Notes: generated by a model from the letters alone, not told the origin. 64,000 nt of DNA from Brevibacillus sp. JNUCC-41 (GCF_014844095.1 NZ_CP062163.1:1302001-1366000); one strand, 5' to 3'; counted from the stretch's first letter, positions 1 to 8,992 are shown. Numbers and translations are program-made.

Positions 1-2
1 CA

Positions 3-587
3 TGGGATGAAATGAATGGAGAAAACAGCCCATTCGTTATGATGTTTGATAAAATCGGTATACCAGGCGCAGCAGGAATCATTCAGTTTGTCGTACTGAC
101 AGCAGCCCTTTCATCTTGTAACAGCGGGATCTTCAGTACAGGAAGAATGTTATTCAACCTAGCGCAGCAAGGTGAATCACCAAAAAGTTTCGAACGTACT
201 ACAAAGTCAGGCGTTCCTGGCGTTGCCATCATCGTTTCGGCTGTCGTGCTTCTTTTCGGTGTTTACCTTAACTACATGGAAGCCGATAAAGTTTTCACTT
301 ACGTCACAAGTGTCGCCACATTCGGTGCCCTCTGGACATGGGGAACCATACTTGTCACACAGATCATGTCCAGACGGAAAATGAGTCAGGGAGAAAAGCA
401 AGGCTTGTCTTACAAAATGCCGCTTTTCCCATTCACTTCTTATTTCACTTTGGCCTTTTTAGTATTCGTAATGGTAGTACTCGGCTTTTCAGCAGATACA
501 AGAATCGCTCTAATCGTTGGTCCGATTTGGATCTTACTGTTGGTAGCCCTGTATTATGTGACTGGCTTGCATAAACGGAATAAATAA
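3..587 (+). CDS. Amino acid permease, C-terminal part (APC/AAT family)
   Basis: The reading frame is open from the window edge, so the N-terminal half lies outside. The visible ~195 residues begin with WDEMNGENSPFV and continue through SSCNSGIFSTGRMLFNLA, a stretch typical of the cytoplasm-facing loops of AAT-family amino acid/proton symporters such as AapA, RocE and the YbgF group. Four or five hydrophobic membrane segments follow and the protein ends with a short basic tail. It should import an amino acid across the cytoplasmic membrane; the substrate cannot be told from this half. A bidirectional hairpin follows the stop codon. The family call is secure, the specificity is not. Confidence 0.85.
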   Translation, partial: WDEMNGENSPFVMMFDKIGIPGAAGIIQFVVLTAALSSCNSGIFSTGRMLFNLAQQGESPKSFERTTKSGVPGVAIIVSAVVLLFGVYLNYMEADKVFTYVTSVATFGALWTWGTILVTQIMSRRKMSQGEKQGLSYKMPLFPFTSYFTLAFLVFVMVVLGFSADTRIALIVGPIWILLLVALYYVTGLHKRNK

Positions 588-592
588 ATGTC

Positions 593-628
593 AGAGGGTG
601 CCCAATCTAATTGGCACCCTCTTATTTC
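593..628. terminator. Bidirectional rho-independent terminator
   Basis: AGAGGGTGCC and GGCACCCTCT form a stem followed by TTATTTCT. It lies between the convergent permease and DUF4349 genes and can serve both. Confidence 0.8.
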
Positions 629-634
629 TGCCTT

Positions 635-1498
635 TCACCTATTACCCCTTCTTTTGATCACCCAATAAGCCACCGCACCAGCTCCGCCTAAAATAATGAG
701 GATAGGCAAGTTTCCTATTATGAAAACAATGATTCCTGAACCCGCTTTAAGTAATAGATTCGCACTTGTTGCAAGTTGTTTCTTCGTCCTCTCCCATGTA
801 TTCAATTCCTTATTATCAATGCCAGGCACAACTATCCGGTCCTGTGATAACGTGATGGTAACAGTCGAATATGAGGTTTGGTTTTCAAGATACTTCATTT
901 GCCCGGTCAGCTGTTCTATTTCTTCTTGCACCACGGCAAGATCGGATGATATTTTCAGTAAATCTTCCGTCTTCTCAGCATCCTTCATGAATGCAAGTAA
1001 TCTTTCCTCTACTGCCCTCTTTGATTTCAATCTTGCTTTTAGATCTACATATTGCTCCGTTACATCCTGTCCTGTCACATTCCTTCCGACCACTTCTGAA
1101 GCCTCGCCCTCGCTATCGGTCAGAAAATCCTGAAAATGGGATTCAGGGACCCGTACAGTGATCGTTCCTTCCACCAGTTCTTCATCTTCCCTGTATACAT
1201 TGGACTCGACCACATATCCGCCATATTCAGCCACCTTATTCTCAATCTTCATTTGTGCTTTTTCAAGATTCTTCACCTTCAACTCAAGCTGTGCTTGATG
1301 GATGACCTTTCTTTCATCCGTCATCCCTTCCTTTTCCGATGCTTCTTCCTGCACCTTATTCCCGGAAATTGAAGCGTCCATTTTACTGTCCGCCGTTTCA
1401 TCCTGTGCCTTAGATGCCGAATCATCTTTTTCATTACTGCTGCATCCAGCAAGTAAAAGTAACAAACAGAACATAAGCATCATTGTTTTACGGTTCAT
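635..1498 (-). CDS. DUF4349 domain lipoprotein
   Basis: The 287-residue product starts with a lipoprotein signal peptide whose lipobox LLAGC places the lipidated cysteine at about residue 19. A charged Glu/Lys/Asp-rich linker is followed by the DUF4349 core (about residues 60-225) with its HQAQLELKVKNLEKA and GGYVVESNVYREDEE-type segments and a predicted coiled coil (about 150-215). A hydrophobic segment near residue 255-280 ends in a basic tail, the usual C-terminal anchor of this family. The protein is therefore exported, lipid-anchored and probably also membrane-spanning at its C-terminus. The family has no settled function. The start is supported by GGGGGAATACCG just upstream. Confidence 0.88.
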   Translation of the reverse strand: MNRKTMMLMFCLLLLLAGCSSNEKDDSASKAQDETADSKMDASISGNKVQEEASEKEGMTDERKVIHQAQLELKVKNLEKAQMKIENKVAEYGGYVVESNVYREDEELVEGTITVRVPESHFQDFLTDSEGEASEVVGRNVTGQDVTEQYVDLKARLKSKRAVEERLLAFMKDAEKTEDLLKISSDLAVVQEEIEQLTGQMKYLENQTSYSTVTITLSQDRIVVPGIDNKELNTWERTKKQLATSANLLLKAGSGIIVFIIGNLPILIILGGAGAVAYWVIKRRGNR

Positions 1499-1571
1499 CG
1501 GTATTCCCCCTTTTCTTAATAGTACCGACGTATAATTTGGAAGAAAGTTACACTTGGTCCTTGAAGAACAT

Positions 1572-1596
1572 GTTTTATTTTCATATGAATAGGTAA
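1572..1596 (+). promoter_or_regulatory. Possible sigma-B-like promoter before tspO
   Basis: GTTTTA, 13 bases, then AGGTAA. This is one mismatch in each element from the sigma-B pattern GTTTAA-N12-15-GGGWAW and lies about 45 bases before the tspO start. It is a visual match only. Confidence 0.3.
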
Positions 1597-1640
1597 AGGT
1601 ATAAGAACATCCAAATTATGAAGAAAGAAGTGGATTCATT

Positions 1641-2099
1641 ATGAACTACGGAAAATTTGCTAAAAGTTTATTGGTACCTGTGGTCGGAGGTTCACTCGTG
1701 GGTATATTCGCCACAAGAAATTCAAAAGAAATTTATGATAAACTCAAGAAGCCTGCATTTGCTCCTCCTTCCTGGACTTTCCCCGTTGCTTGGACAAGCC
1801 TTTATACGATTATGGGAATAGCGAAATATCGCATTGCATCCAAAGAAAAGGAATCGAAGTCCGCTGAACGCCTCTACGATACTCAACTAGGGTTAAATTT
1901 CTTATGGTCTTTTTTATTCTTCAAATGGGGATTGCGCGGAACGGCCTTTATTGAAATGGCTGCACTTCTGACCCTGATTACTTTAACGGCATTCGAGTTT
2001 TATAGAATAGACCGTGCATCCGGTTTAGCGATGATTCCCTATATAGCATGGGTCACCTTCGCATTGGGATTGAACTTTTCCATTTTCAGAAACAATTAA
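1641..2099 (+). CDS. tspO: TspO/MBR family tryptophan-rich sensory protein
   Basis: This 152-residue protein has the five hydrophobic segments of TspO, the bacterial relative of the mitochondrial translocator protein. Family signatures are plain: KPAFAPPSWTFPVAWTSLY and MGIA after helix 1, QLGLNFLWSFLFF in helix 3, and PYIAWVTFALGLNFSIF at the end. TspO proteins bind porphyrins and related ligands in the membrane and are linked to stress responses and porphyrin breakdown in Bacillus cereus. The length is normal. The gene stands alone, convergent with the large nucleotidase gene, and may have a stress-type promoter upstream. Confidence 0.93.
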   Translation: MNYGKFAKSLLVPVVGGSLVGIFATRNSKEIYDKLKKPAFAPPSWTFPVAWTSLYTIMGIAKYRIASKEKESKSAERLYDTQLGLNFLWSFLFFKWGLRGTAFIEMAALLTLITLTAFEFYRIDRASGLAMIPYIAWVTFALGLNFSIFRNN

Positions 2100-2109
2100 C
2101 CACTTAAAG

Positions 2110-2142
2110 AAGCGCCCCTTCTATTAAGGGGCGCTCACTTTT
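2110..2142. terminator. Terminator between tspO and yfkN
   Basis: GCGCCCCTT and AAGGGGCGC form a strong stem with a 5-base loop, followed by CACTTTTAG. It lies between two convergent genes. Confidence 0.75.
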
Positions 2143-2165
2143 AGAGTTTCACGAGTAAGCCTCTA

Positions 2166-5100
2166 TTAATTATTGATATTCGTAATTCTGCCTTCGATTT
2201 CTGCCGTGATCTTCCCGCCTTTAAAGGTTTCTTTCACATAGTTAACGAATGCTTCCAGGTCAGCATGTCCAAACACACGCTCTTTTCCTTTCAGGACGGT
2301 ATAGTTATCACCGCCGCTAGCCATGAAATCATTGACGGCCACCGTGTATGTTTCGGTATCATTGATCGGCGTTCCGTCCGATTTCTTCAATAAGGTGACA
2401 CGTTCCGTGACAGGTTTACTGAAGTCGGCTGTATAGCTCAGTCCAGAAATTTGCAAAGTTTTCGGAGCTCCATCGACGACCCATTGCTGTTGAAGCAGTG
2501 TTTTCACTTCTGCTCCAGTCAGTTCCAGCTTTACCAATACGTTTCCGAATGGCTGGATTTTCGCTAAATCGGAAAAAGTGACTTTCCCCTTTGGAATATC
2601 TGCACGAATTCCACCTGGGTTCATGAAGGCAAAATCGGAATTCAAATCTGCCTTCATCGAATCGGCGATTAAATTCCCAAGGCCCGTTTCCTGTGTATAG
2701 GCGTTGGTTCTTAAAATTTTCTCATCCGTTGTCCCAAGCGGGGCTTTCAACTCGGGGAACATGTCTAAATAGTCGTTAATGAATTTAGTCGTCACGGCAT
2801 CCGGTGTGATGCCATCTTGTGTAACCGTAACAATTTCAGCTGACTTTTTGACAATATCCTTTGTGCTTGGATCGATTTCCAAATCCACATCTTCAAAAGC
2901 CGTTCCATAAGAGTAAGCTTGTACAATCAATTTATTATCCACATAATTGTTGACCCTAGCATGATTATCTCCGGCTAAGATCACATCTACTTCATCATCC
3001 ACGGCATTAGCAAGATCAGCCACTTCCCCTGTGATGACCCCTTCCTTTTCCGTGCCTGGGTCATGTGAGATGACCACAATCGATTTGACGCCTTTATCTT
3101 TCAACTCTTTAACCGCCTTATTTACGGCAGGTGCCTGTTCTATGAATTCCACATTCTTAATGCCATCCGGACTTACTTTTTGAGGAGTGGCATTCGTGAC
3201 TACACCGATGAACCCAATATCAACCCCGCCGACCTTTTTTATCACGTAAGGATCCAAAATTGGTTTCTTCGTGTCTTTATATACCACATTGGCTACTACA
3301 TATGGAAAGTTCAATTTATCGAATACTACATCGGATGTTGGTGACTTTCCGCCATTGATTTGAGCCATCAGGGTTTCTACCCCTTTGTCGAATTCATGAT
3401 TCCCGACAGTTCCGACATCGAATTTCATATTATTCAAAAACTGAAGCGTCGGTTTGTCCTGGATCAAAGAAGAAACGGGAGCACTTGCCCCAACAGCATC
3501 CCCTGCCGATAATAATAGTGTATTTTCAGGGTTTTCAGCTTTACGCTGCTTCAAGTGCGCAGCTAAATAATCAGCACGCCCTTGTTTGATACCGCCAAAA
3601 TCGGAGGTGGTATCAAGCTGGCCGTGAAGATCATTGATCCCGAGCAGCTGCACCTTGACGTTTTCTTTCCCCAAATTGAATTTGTAAATGCCAAATCCTT
3701 TATCATCCTTTTTGCCTGTATAGGAAATCGCGCTGTCTTCTTTTAAATATTCCGCACCTTTTGGTGATGAGGTGAAGGTAACGTTCACCTTACCTGAAAT
3801 CGGGGCGATCGACCAATTATTATCGGCGGTTGGATTGATCTCCCCCTCTTGTGTGATGTAATCCATCAAGATCTGGCGATTTTCATCCGCAGAGTCAACT
3901 ACATATTCGCTGCCCTTGACTCCCGGGAAGTTCCCCCCGCCCGAAGCACGGTAATTATTCGTCACGACGATGAAGTCTTGATTCGGATCCACTGGTTCAC
4001 CATTATATTTCAAATCTGCTATCCTGCTGGAATCCGACACTTTCATCCCTTTTTCATCATAGCGCGGAGCCTTGGTGACATCGATTTGGTACGTGACGCC
4101 GTCAATCACATCAAAATTATAAACGGCAAATTTCCCATTAAGAAGCTCTTGTTCCTCAGACTTGGCAGGATCGATTGTGTTATATTTCCCTGCAGACATC
4201 TCAAGCCACTCTTTAACCACGGACCCTTTGACCTTGATTGCCTTCAAGGTATTATCGTATAAATATAAATCACCGGCGCTGCGAATGGTCAGTCCGCCTT
4301 CCTTGATTTCGGTGAATTCCTCGACTCCATTGCGACCCGCTTTGAAAGGAGCCCCTACAGAGAGAATGGGCAGGTCTTTGTATTCTGGGCGGTTGCTTTG
4401 GATGTATTTCTCTACATACCATTTCTGTGCGCTCGTCACGACCTGTACGGAAGGATCGTCTTGCACAAGGGAGAAATAGCTATGAATTGGAGCTGTAGTC
4501 GTTCCGATTGGCGTGTTAACATACTTGATCGTTCCTTCGTGATCCTTCTTCACAGCCTTGACGACAGACGCATCTTCAGCTGCCTTTTTTCCTGTTATTT
4601 TGTCGTTGATTGCCCGTGTCGATGATTCGGAATTGACGACTTTCCATTTCCCCTTGATATTTTGGATATCAAGATCGATGATCCCGAGATTACTGCCGCC
4701 ATATCCTGCTTGAACGGCTGGTACACCATTGATGGTACCCTTTTTATTATCCACACCTTTAAGGATTTTTCCTTGGGCATCCTTGAATAGGCTGTCTAAA
4801 GAAGCCTCATCTTGTGCCGGAAAGACCTTGTGCGTATGGGAGAACGTGATGGCATCGATGCCGGATACCTTGCTTAATGAATAGATGACATCCTCGGTAT
4901 TTTTGGTGTCGCCATTAAACCCGGAATGTGTGAGCGCCACGATGACATCCGCGCCCTTTTTCTTCATTTCAGGTACATATTTATTCGCTGTCGTGACGAT
5001 TTCCTTTGTAGTGACCTTGCCGTCAAGATTCGCTTTATCCCAATCCATGATTTGTGGAGGGGCGAATCCAATGTAGCCTATTTTCACTGATTTTTCTTTT

Positions 5101-5984
5101 CCATTGATGTCCTTCACTTTCTTCGTGACGATTTTATATGGAGTATATTTATTTTTATCATTCTTTGGATTATTGTCTTTATCTTTTTTATAAACATTGG
5201 CATTGATGTAAGGGAAGTTTGCATCGTTGATGGCCTCGTCCAAATAAGATAAGCCATAATTGAATTCATGATTGCCGAATGTGGCCACATCATAGTCAAG
5301 TAAGTTCATCGCCTTATAGACGGGGTGGACTTCACCTTTTTTCAGTGGCGCTATTTTCGCTTTGTACGTACCTAGCGGGGTCCCTTGAATAAGGTCGCCG
5401 TTATCCACTAAAACGCTATTTTTCACTTCTTTTCGTGCCTGTTTGATTAAAGAAGCCGTGCGCGAAAAGCCGACCGAGTCCGATACGGCATCCTTATAAT
5501 AATCATAGCTCACCAGATTAGTGTGTATATCCGTCGTTTCCATGATCCTTAGTTCAAATGGCGCATCCGATACGGAGGCTGCCAAGCTGTTGCCGAAGTT
5601 ACTAGTATTGCCGTTATACTTGGAGACAACCGATACTTTGACCCAATAACCCGATTTGTACGAATTGAAGTACGCGGAGAACTTTTGGGCTGATTTAATA
5701 TCCGCCTCAATGGCTGACTGTGAAATGACTTTCGTCCCATTCATCAATTGGAAGACAACGGTTTCATTTCCTTTATTCCCTTTCTTCGGTGTGACCGTTA
5801 CAGTCGCCTTTGTCCCTTTTGTGTAATTAACAGTTGGAGCTGTAATGATAAATGGTTCAGTCGTGACCGGTTTCTTATTAGACTCTTTGGCGGATGTCTC
5901 CCCCGGTACGGTAAATGGAGCTGCAACCAAACTCACAGCAAGAATCGGGGCGAGCATCTTATTAACATGCATCTTGAACGACAT
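2166..5984 (-). CDS. yfkN: Secreted bifunctional 2',3'-cyclic nucleotide phosphodiesterase/3'-nucleotidase/5'-nucleotidase (YfkN type)
   Basis: The 1272-residue product has a Sec signal peptide ending near TSAKES (about residue 33) and an N-terminal beta-rich region. Two complete metallophosphoesterase/5'-nucleotidase modules follow. The first shows TTDIHTN, NGDLIQG and FGNHEFNYG; the second shows INDLHGQLD, SAGDAVGAS and VGNHEFDKG. Each is followed by a substrate-binding 5'-nucleotidase C-terminal domain (the second contains FMNPGGIRADI). This is the YfkN arrangement: release of nucleosides and phosphate from extracellular nucleotides. B. subtilis YfkN is longer and carries a C-terminal cell-wall sorting signal; this protein stops at TNINN without one, so it is probably secreted rather than wall-anchored. 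AGAAGGG precedes the start codon. Confidence 0.92.
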   Translation of the reverse strand: MSFKMHVNKMLAPILAVSLVAAPFTVPGETSAKESNKKPVTTEPFIITAPTVNYTKGTKATVTVTPKKGNKGNETVVFQLMNGTKVISQSAIEADIKSAQKFSAYFNSYKSGYWVKVSVVSKYNGNTSNFGNSLAASVSDAPFELRIMETTDIHTNLVSYDYYKDAVSDSVGFSRTASLIKQARKEVKNSVLVDNGDLIQGTPLGTYKAKIAPLKKGEVHPVYKAMNLLDYDVATFGNHEFNYGLSYLDEAINDANFPYINANVYKKDKDNNPKNDKNKYTPYKIVTKKVKDINGKEKSVKIGYIGFAPPQIMDWDKANLDGKVTTKEIVTTANKYVPEMKKKGADVIVALTHSGFNGDTKNTEDVIYSLSKVSGIDAITFSHTHKVFPAQDEASLDSLFKDAQGKILKGVDNKKGTINGVPAVQAGYGGSNLGIIDLDIQNIKGKWKVVNSESSTRAINDKITGKKAAEDASVVKAVKKDHEGTIKYVNTPIGTTTAPIHSYFSLVQDDPSVQVVTSAQKWYVEKYIQSNRPEYKDLPILSVGAPFKAGRNGVEEFTEIKEGGLTIRSAGDLYLYDNTLKAIKVKGSVVKEWLEMSAGKYNTIDPAKSEEQELLNGKFAVYNFDVIDGVTYQIDVTKAPRYDEKGMKVSDSSRIADLKYNGEPVDPNQDFIVVTNNYRASGGGNFPGVKGSEYVVDSADENRQILMDYITQEGEINPTADNNWSIAPISGKVNVTFTSSPKGAEYLKEDSAISYTGKKDDKGFGIYKFNLGKENVKVQLLGINDLHGQLDTTSDFGGIKQGRADYLAAHLKQRKAENPENTLLLSAGDAVGASAPVSSLIQDKPTLQFLNNMKFDVGTVGNHEFDKGVETLMAQINGGKSPTSDVVFDKLNFPYVVANVVYKDTKKPILDPYVIKKVGGVDIGFIGVVTNATPQKVSPDGIKNVEFIEQAPAVNKAVKELKDKGVKSIVVISHDPGTEKEGVITGEVADLANAVDDEVDVILAGDNHARVNNYVDNKLIVQAYSYGTAFEDVDLEIDPSTKDIVKKSAEIVTVTQDGITPDAVTTKFINDYLDMFPELKAPLGTTDEKILRTNAYTQETGLGNLIADSMKADLNSDFAFMNPGGIRADIPKGKVTFSDLAKIQPFGNVLVKLELTGAEVKTLLQQQWVVDGAPKTLQISGLSYTADFSKPVTERVTLLKKSDGTPINDTETYTVAVNDFMASGGDNYTVLKGKERVFGHADLEAFVNYVKETFKGGKITAEIEGRITNINN

Positions 5985-6280
5985 ACTTCACAACCCTTCT
6001 ATTTTTGTAAAATGCTAGAATAATATATCATGATTTTGTCGAATAAGCGTTAAAATTTACCGTAATATTACGAATTTTGAATAAATCATACTTTTTAACC
6101 ATTCCCATTCAGAGTCCATAGCTCGTTATACCTTCAATCATGTATATGTCATCATAGAATCCCATTGAGTCCCTAGGGAGAAAGTTCCCTTTTAATAAAC
6201 CCAGGGTAGATCACAAAGATAAGTTTCTTAGACTCTATACTTCAATGAAACATTTTGAAAAAAACCTCGGAATTCCTTTC
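5985..6280. other. Gene-free upstream region of yfkN
   Basis: About 300 bases of AT-rich DNA between the yfkN start and the dinB terminator. It must hold the yfkN promoter on the minus strand, but I see no convincing -35/-10 pair and no small open frame with a ribosome binding site. Confidence 0.5.
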
Positions 6281-6318
6281 AAAATAAAAAACTGGTAATG
6301 CCAGTTGCATTACCAGTT
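6281..6318 (-). terminator. Terminator of the dinB operon
   Basis: AACTGGTAATG and CATTACCAGTT form an 11-bp perfect stem with a 7-base loop. On the minus strand it is followed by a T-rich run. Confidence 0.85.
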
Positions 6319-6332
6319 TTAAAGTTTAATGC

Positions 6333-6794
6333 CTATAAAGCACGATTTATTAAACTGGCTGATACCGGTTCGATGCCCATTTCCCTCGACCAGATGGACA
6401 GCTGGCCTATATGGTGAATTTCGTGAGCTATAATATGGCGCAGTATCATGCCTTTTTCGTATGTCCCCTCCATCCAAGATGGCTGTATCATTCCTTGCTC
6501 ATCTTCAATGGAATGGGAATTCAAATAGTCCATGACCTCAGAATGATAACGGATGGACAAATCTTCAACCTTTTCGATCGTATCATAAGCATCCAAATCG
6601 ATCGCTACATCAGGCTTTCCTTGTATGGCCTTTATCCAGCTGCATTCGACATCGATAATATGGGCAAGTGTCCTCAATATATTGCCCATCCCTCCTATGC
6701 GCTGCCGTTTCAGTTCCTCACTCGGTAAGGTCCGGCACCATAAGAACCACTCACTTCGCACCTGCCAGTTATAAATGAATAATGTCAACATCAT
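6333..6794 (-). CDS. DinB family protein
   Basis: The start chosen is the ATG at 6794, eight bases after the stop of the upstream GNAT gene and behind AGGGGCTGGG. An upstream in-frame ATG would overlap the GNAT gene by 60 bases. The ~153-residue protein is a four-helix DinB/YfiT-type fold. Putative metal-ligand histidines sit in LAHIIDVECSW and in HEIHHIGQL near the C-terminus, the usual DinB positions. These proteins are related to thiol transferases of the bacillithiol/mycothiol type, but individual functions are mostly unknown. It is co-transcribed with the acetyltransferase gene. Confidence 0.85.
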   Translation of the reverse strand: MMLTLFIYNWQVRSEWFLWCRTLPSEELKRQRIGGMGNILRTLAHIIDVECSWIKAIQGKPDVAIDLDAYDTIEKVEDLSIRYHSEVMDYLNSHSIEDEQGMIQPSWMEGTYEKGMILRHIIAHEIHHIGQLSIWSREMGIEPVSASLINRAL

Positions 6795-6802
6795 CCCAGC
6801 CC

Positions 6803-7633
6803 CTAACTCTTTGTCTTCCCTTTGTATTGATAATAATCCTGTCTTTGAATGGTTTTGAATCCACAAGATTCATAGAGTCTTAATGCATGCTCATTAGTCG
6901 CCTCGACCTCAAGAAAAATATCATATCCCAGCTGGCATTGTTCGGCTACGACCTTTTTCAACGCCTTTCTGCCAAGTCCTTTTCCCTGGTACTTTGGCAG
7001 AATTGAAAATCCATAAATCCATGCTTCCCGGTCTGAGTGATCAACACGGATCTTACCGACCGCTCGGCCATCCTTTTCAATCATCATGGTTTTCAGAGTA
7101 TCCTCATATAGGATGCGCTGATAATAATCCATCGCCTCTTGTTTCGTAAATTGGAAACATTGAATATCCAGCTGAATTTCCGTTTCCTCATCATCTCTCC
7201 GTGAAGGGCGAACGACTGCATCACCATAATCGTCAAGCTCCATTTCGGACCACTTCATTTGAAACTCAGAAAACGCAAACTCACATGGGAGCTGTTTCAA
7301 AAATCCTGTTCCTGAATGGGATTGAGCAGGTGAGTTCAAGAGAATCAACTTATAGTTGCGCTCCACTGCACTCCCTATAGCCTCTTCCAGAAGCTTTGTA
7401 AAAATGCCTTTCCTCCGGTAATCAGGATGGACCATCCCGCACATCTCCGCTTTGTTTCCAAAATCGTAAAGACCAATAAACCCAACAAGCTTCAATCCAT
7501 CATAGTGAAAAAAGTCATTCTTATGCACACCATTCCGACTGCGAAGCGTTTCCCAGTTCAGCTTTAAAGTAAAACCTTCCCGTTCACATTCTTGCTGCAG
7601 GATTCGAATATCTTCTAGCTGTTCACCCTTCAA
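6803..7633 (-). CDS. GNAT family N-acetyltransferase with two GNAT domains
   Basis: The start is set at the TTG at 7633, five bases after AAGGGGTGG; a GTG at 7642 is also in frame but has no spaced ribosome binding site. The ~276-residue product carries two GNAT domains. The N-terminal one (about residues 1-125) contains HPDYRRKGIFTKLLEEA. The C-terminal one (about 140-276) contains ILPKYQGKGLGRKALKK and LEVEATNEHALRLYESCGF, the acetyl-CoA loop and the C-terminal signature. The substrate is unknown. It forms an operon with the dinB gene downstream. Confidence 0.88.
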   Translation of the reverse strand: MKGEQLEDIRILQQECEREGFTLKLNWETLRSRNGVHKNDFFHYDGLKLVGFIGLYDFGNKAEMCGMVHPDYRRKGIFTKLLEEAIGSAVERNYKLILLNSPAQSHSGTGFLKQLPCEFAFSEFQMKWSEMELDDYGDAVVRPSRRDDEETEIQLDIQCFQFTKQEAMDYYQRILYEDTLKTMMIEKDGRAVGKIRVDHSDREAWIYGFSILPKYQGKGLGRKALKKVVAEQCQLGYDIFLEVEATNEHALRLYESCGFKTIQRQDYYQYKGKTKS

Positions 7634-8047
7634 ATTCTCCACCCCTTTTCCATTTTATCAGTTTATTACCAAAAAATAAGAAAAGCAGCACCCTTTTACT
7701 TGGATGCCGCATACTATTCATAAGTTTATTGATGAATGTTGTTTTTTTAAAAGTATTTTCACTTTAATCCATAAAACAAAAATCGTACGAGGGGAGGATT
7801 TCCTATCTAATTCCATTGTCGGATGAATTATAGTAGTAAAATGATTCCAAATGACGATTATTTTTTACCTATTTTGTGCTATATTCCAAATAATGGTTTA
7901 CCATTATTTAACTTGACTTTAAAGGAGGGATTTTTACTTAAGTCTTGATTTTTCAGAGTACCCATTTCTTTATACCCGAATTCCGGACCCTTTTTAGAAT
8001 AGAATCCGAAATTCGGTGTTTATCACCTGGCACATTACGTCCTGAGG
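7634..8047. other. Gene-free stretch between the GNAT gene and yvrJ
   Basis: About 410 AT-rich bases. AAAGGAGGG near 7921 looks like a ribosome binding site, but no credible gene follows: the TTG frame from about 7945 runs only ~50 codons and is antisense to yvrJ. I see no clear terminator or structured RNA here. Confidence 0.5.
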
Positions 8048-8212
8048 TTATCGATTTTTCGTTTTATGAGCGGACTTTTTTAAGTTCTCTACGTCCGTAG
8101 TCAGTTCTTTTAATTGTTTACCGAAGCGGAAGAGCAAAAACATAGAAACGACGAATGGATAGCCAAATTCGCTAACTAATGAAACCCACATAGTAGCATC
8201 CTCAATCATCAT
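8048..8212 (-). CDS. yvrJ: YvrJ family small membrane protein
   Basis: This 54-residue frame has a ribosome binding site GGGGTGAAGAGG before tandem ATG codons. The protein has one membrane segment, SEFGYPFVVSMFLLFRFG, followed by a charged amphipathic tail LKELTTDVENLKK. Both features and the length match the YvrJ family. In B. subtilis yvrJ lies beside the genes for the two-part sigma factor SigO/RsoA and is reported to belong to its regulon. Here it is divergent from a sigma gene with a similar partner, which supports both calls. Its molecular role is unknown. Confidence 0.8.
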   Translation of the reverse strand: MMIEDATMWVSLVSEFGYPFVVSMFLLFRFGKQLKELTTDVENLKKSAHKTKNR

Positions 8213-8298
8213 CCTCTTCACCCCTTTTCTTGTATCTGATATCTAAAGTGAAACTTGTTTTAAAAAATCAATCTAGCACTATTGATTCATGGAAAAAA

Positions 8299-8319
8299 GA
8301 ACGAATGTTCCTATATAAT
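8299..8319 (+). promoter_or_regulatory. LexA-like box and -10 element before the sigma factor gene
   Basis: GAACGAATGTTC (8299-8310) fits the Bacillus LexA core GAAC-RNRY-GTTC exactly. TATAAT follows at 8314-8319, 50 bases before the sigma gene start. No good -35 is visible. A chance match is possible, since the 8 fixed bases are expected about once per window. Confidence 0.4.
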
Positions 8320-8368
8320 TGATTTATTCCCCTTGTCTATCACTTTATTAATAAAAGGAGGGATAACA

Positions 8369-8992
8369 ATGAACCACTTTACTTCTCATTTTTTTTCTCA
8401 TTCCTTGGAGTTTCTGCAGCAACAGTACTCATCTTTCTTTGCACAGCCGATCATTCATTTATTTTTACAGAACCCAGAGCATTTAAAGATTTTCACTGAA
8501 ACTCTTGATTCCCCTTCTTCCCACAACATTGATCATCTCAACGAGACTTTCAGAATTTTCTATTACCGGGCTAAAGTATACAAATACATGTGCTCCTTAA
8601 TTTACTTTTTCTCTGTTGATTTTGATAAAAGGGCACGGAAGCAACGGGAACGCTATCGAATGGTACTTGATGCGACACCAATGGATACTGGCGGTTTGAT
8701 CGATCGAATCGGCACGTTGGACGTTCAACTTGAAAAGATGGGGGAAACGAACGAACTCGCTTCACACATAAGTGATGAAGAGATAATCAAAGCCTTGAAG
8801 ACGTTAACAGCCAAACAAAGCCTGGTATTGACCATGATTTTTTCCTACGGCCTATCCAACAAGGAAATTGCTGCCTATTTCCATGAGTCGCCGCAGAATA
8901 TCTCAAGCATCCGTAAACAAGCTCTAAAAAAACTTCGAAAGCACTATATGGATGAGGTATATGTTAGAAAGGAGAAAAGCCATTGTGGATAA
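8369..8992 (+). CDS. Sigma-70 family RNA polymerase sigma factor, SigO-like
   Basis: The start is the ATG behind AAAGGAGGG (8354-8363), giving 207 residues. The C-terminal third is an unmistakable sigma region 4: ALKTLTAKQSLVLTMIF, then the helix-turn-helix LSNKEIAAYFHESPQNISSI and KQALKKLRKHY. The middle (about residues 60-105) contains FDKRARKQRERYRMVLD, as seen after region 2.2 in phage-type and SigO-type sigma factors. A full N-terminal region 2.1/2.2 core-binding segment is not evident; that part may be supplied by the overlapping downstream gene. It should direct RNA polymerase to a small regulon, probably including the divergent yvrJ. The SigO parallel is inferred from architecture and gene order, not from an alignment. 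Confidence 0.82.
   Translation: MNHFTSHFFSHSLEFLQQQYSSFFAQPIIHLFLQNPEHLKIFTETLDSPSSHNIDHLNETFRIFYYRAKVYKYMCSLIYFFSVDFDKRARKQRERYRMVLDATPMDTGGLIDRIGTLDVQLEKMGETNELASHISDEEIIKALKTLTAKQSLVLTMIFSYGLSNKEIAAYFHESPQNISSIRKQALKKLRKHYMDEVYVRKEKSHCG

Noticed and set aside
4162..4479. Antisense frames within yfkN
   Set aside because: They are shadow frames of a long, motif-rich coding gene and have no ribosome binding sites.
7945..8100. TTG-initiated frame after an AAAGGAGGG sequence
   Set aside because: The ribosome binding site is too far away, the frame is antisense to yvrJ and the product looks random.
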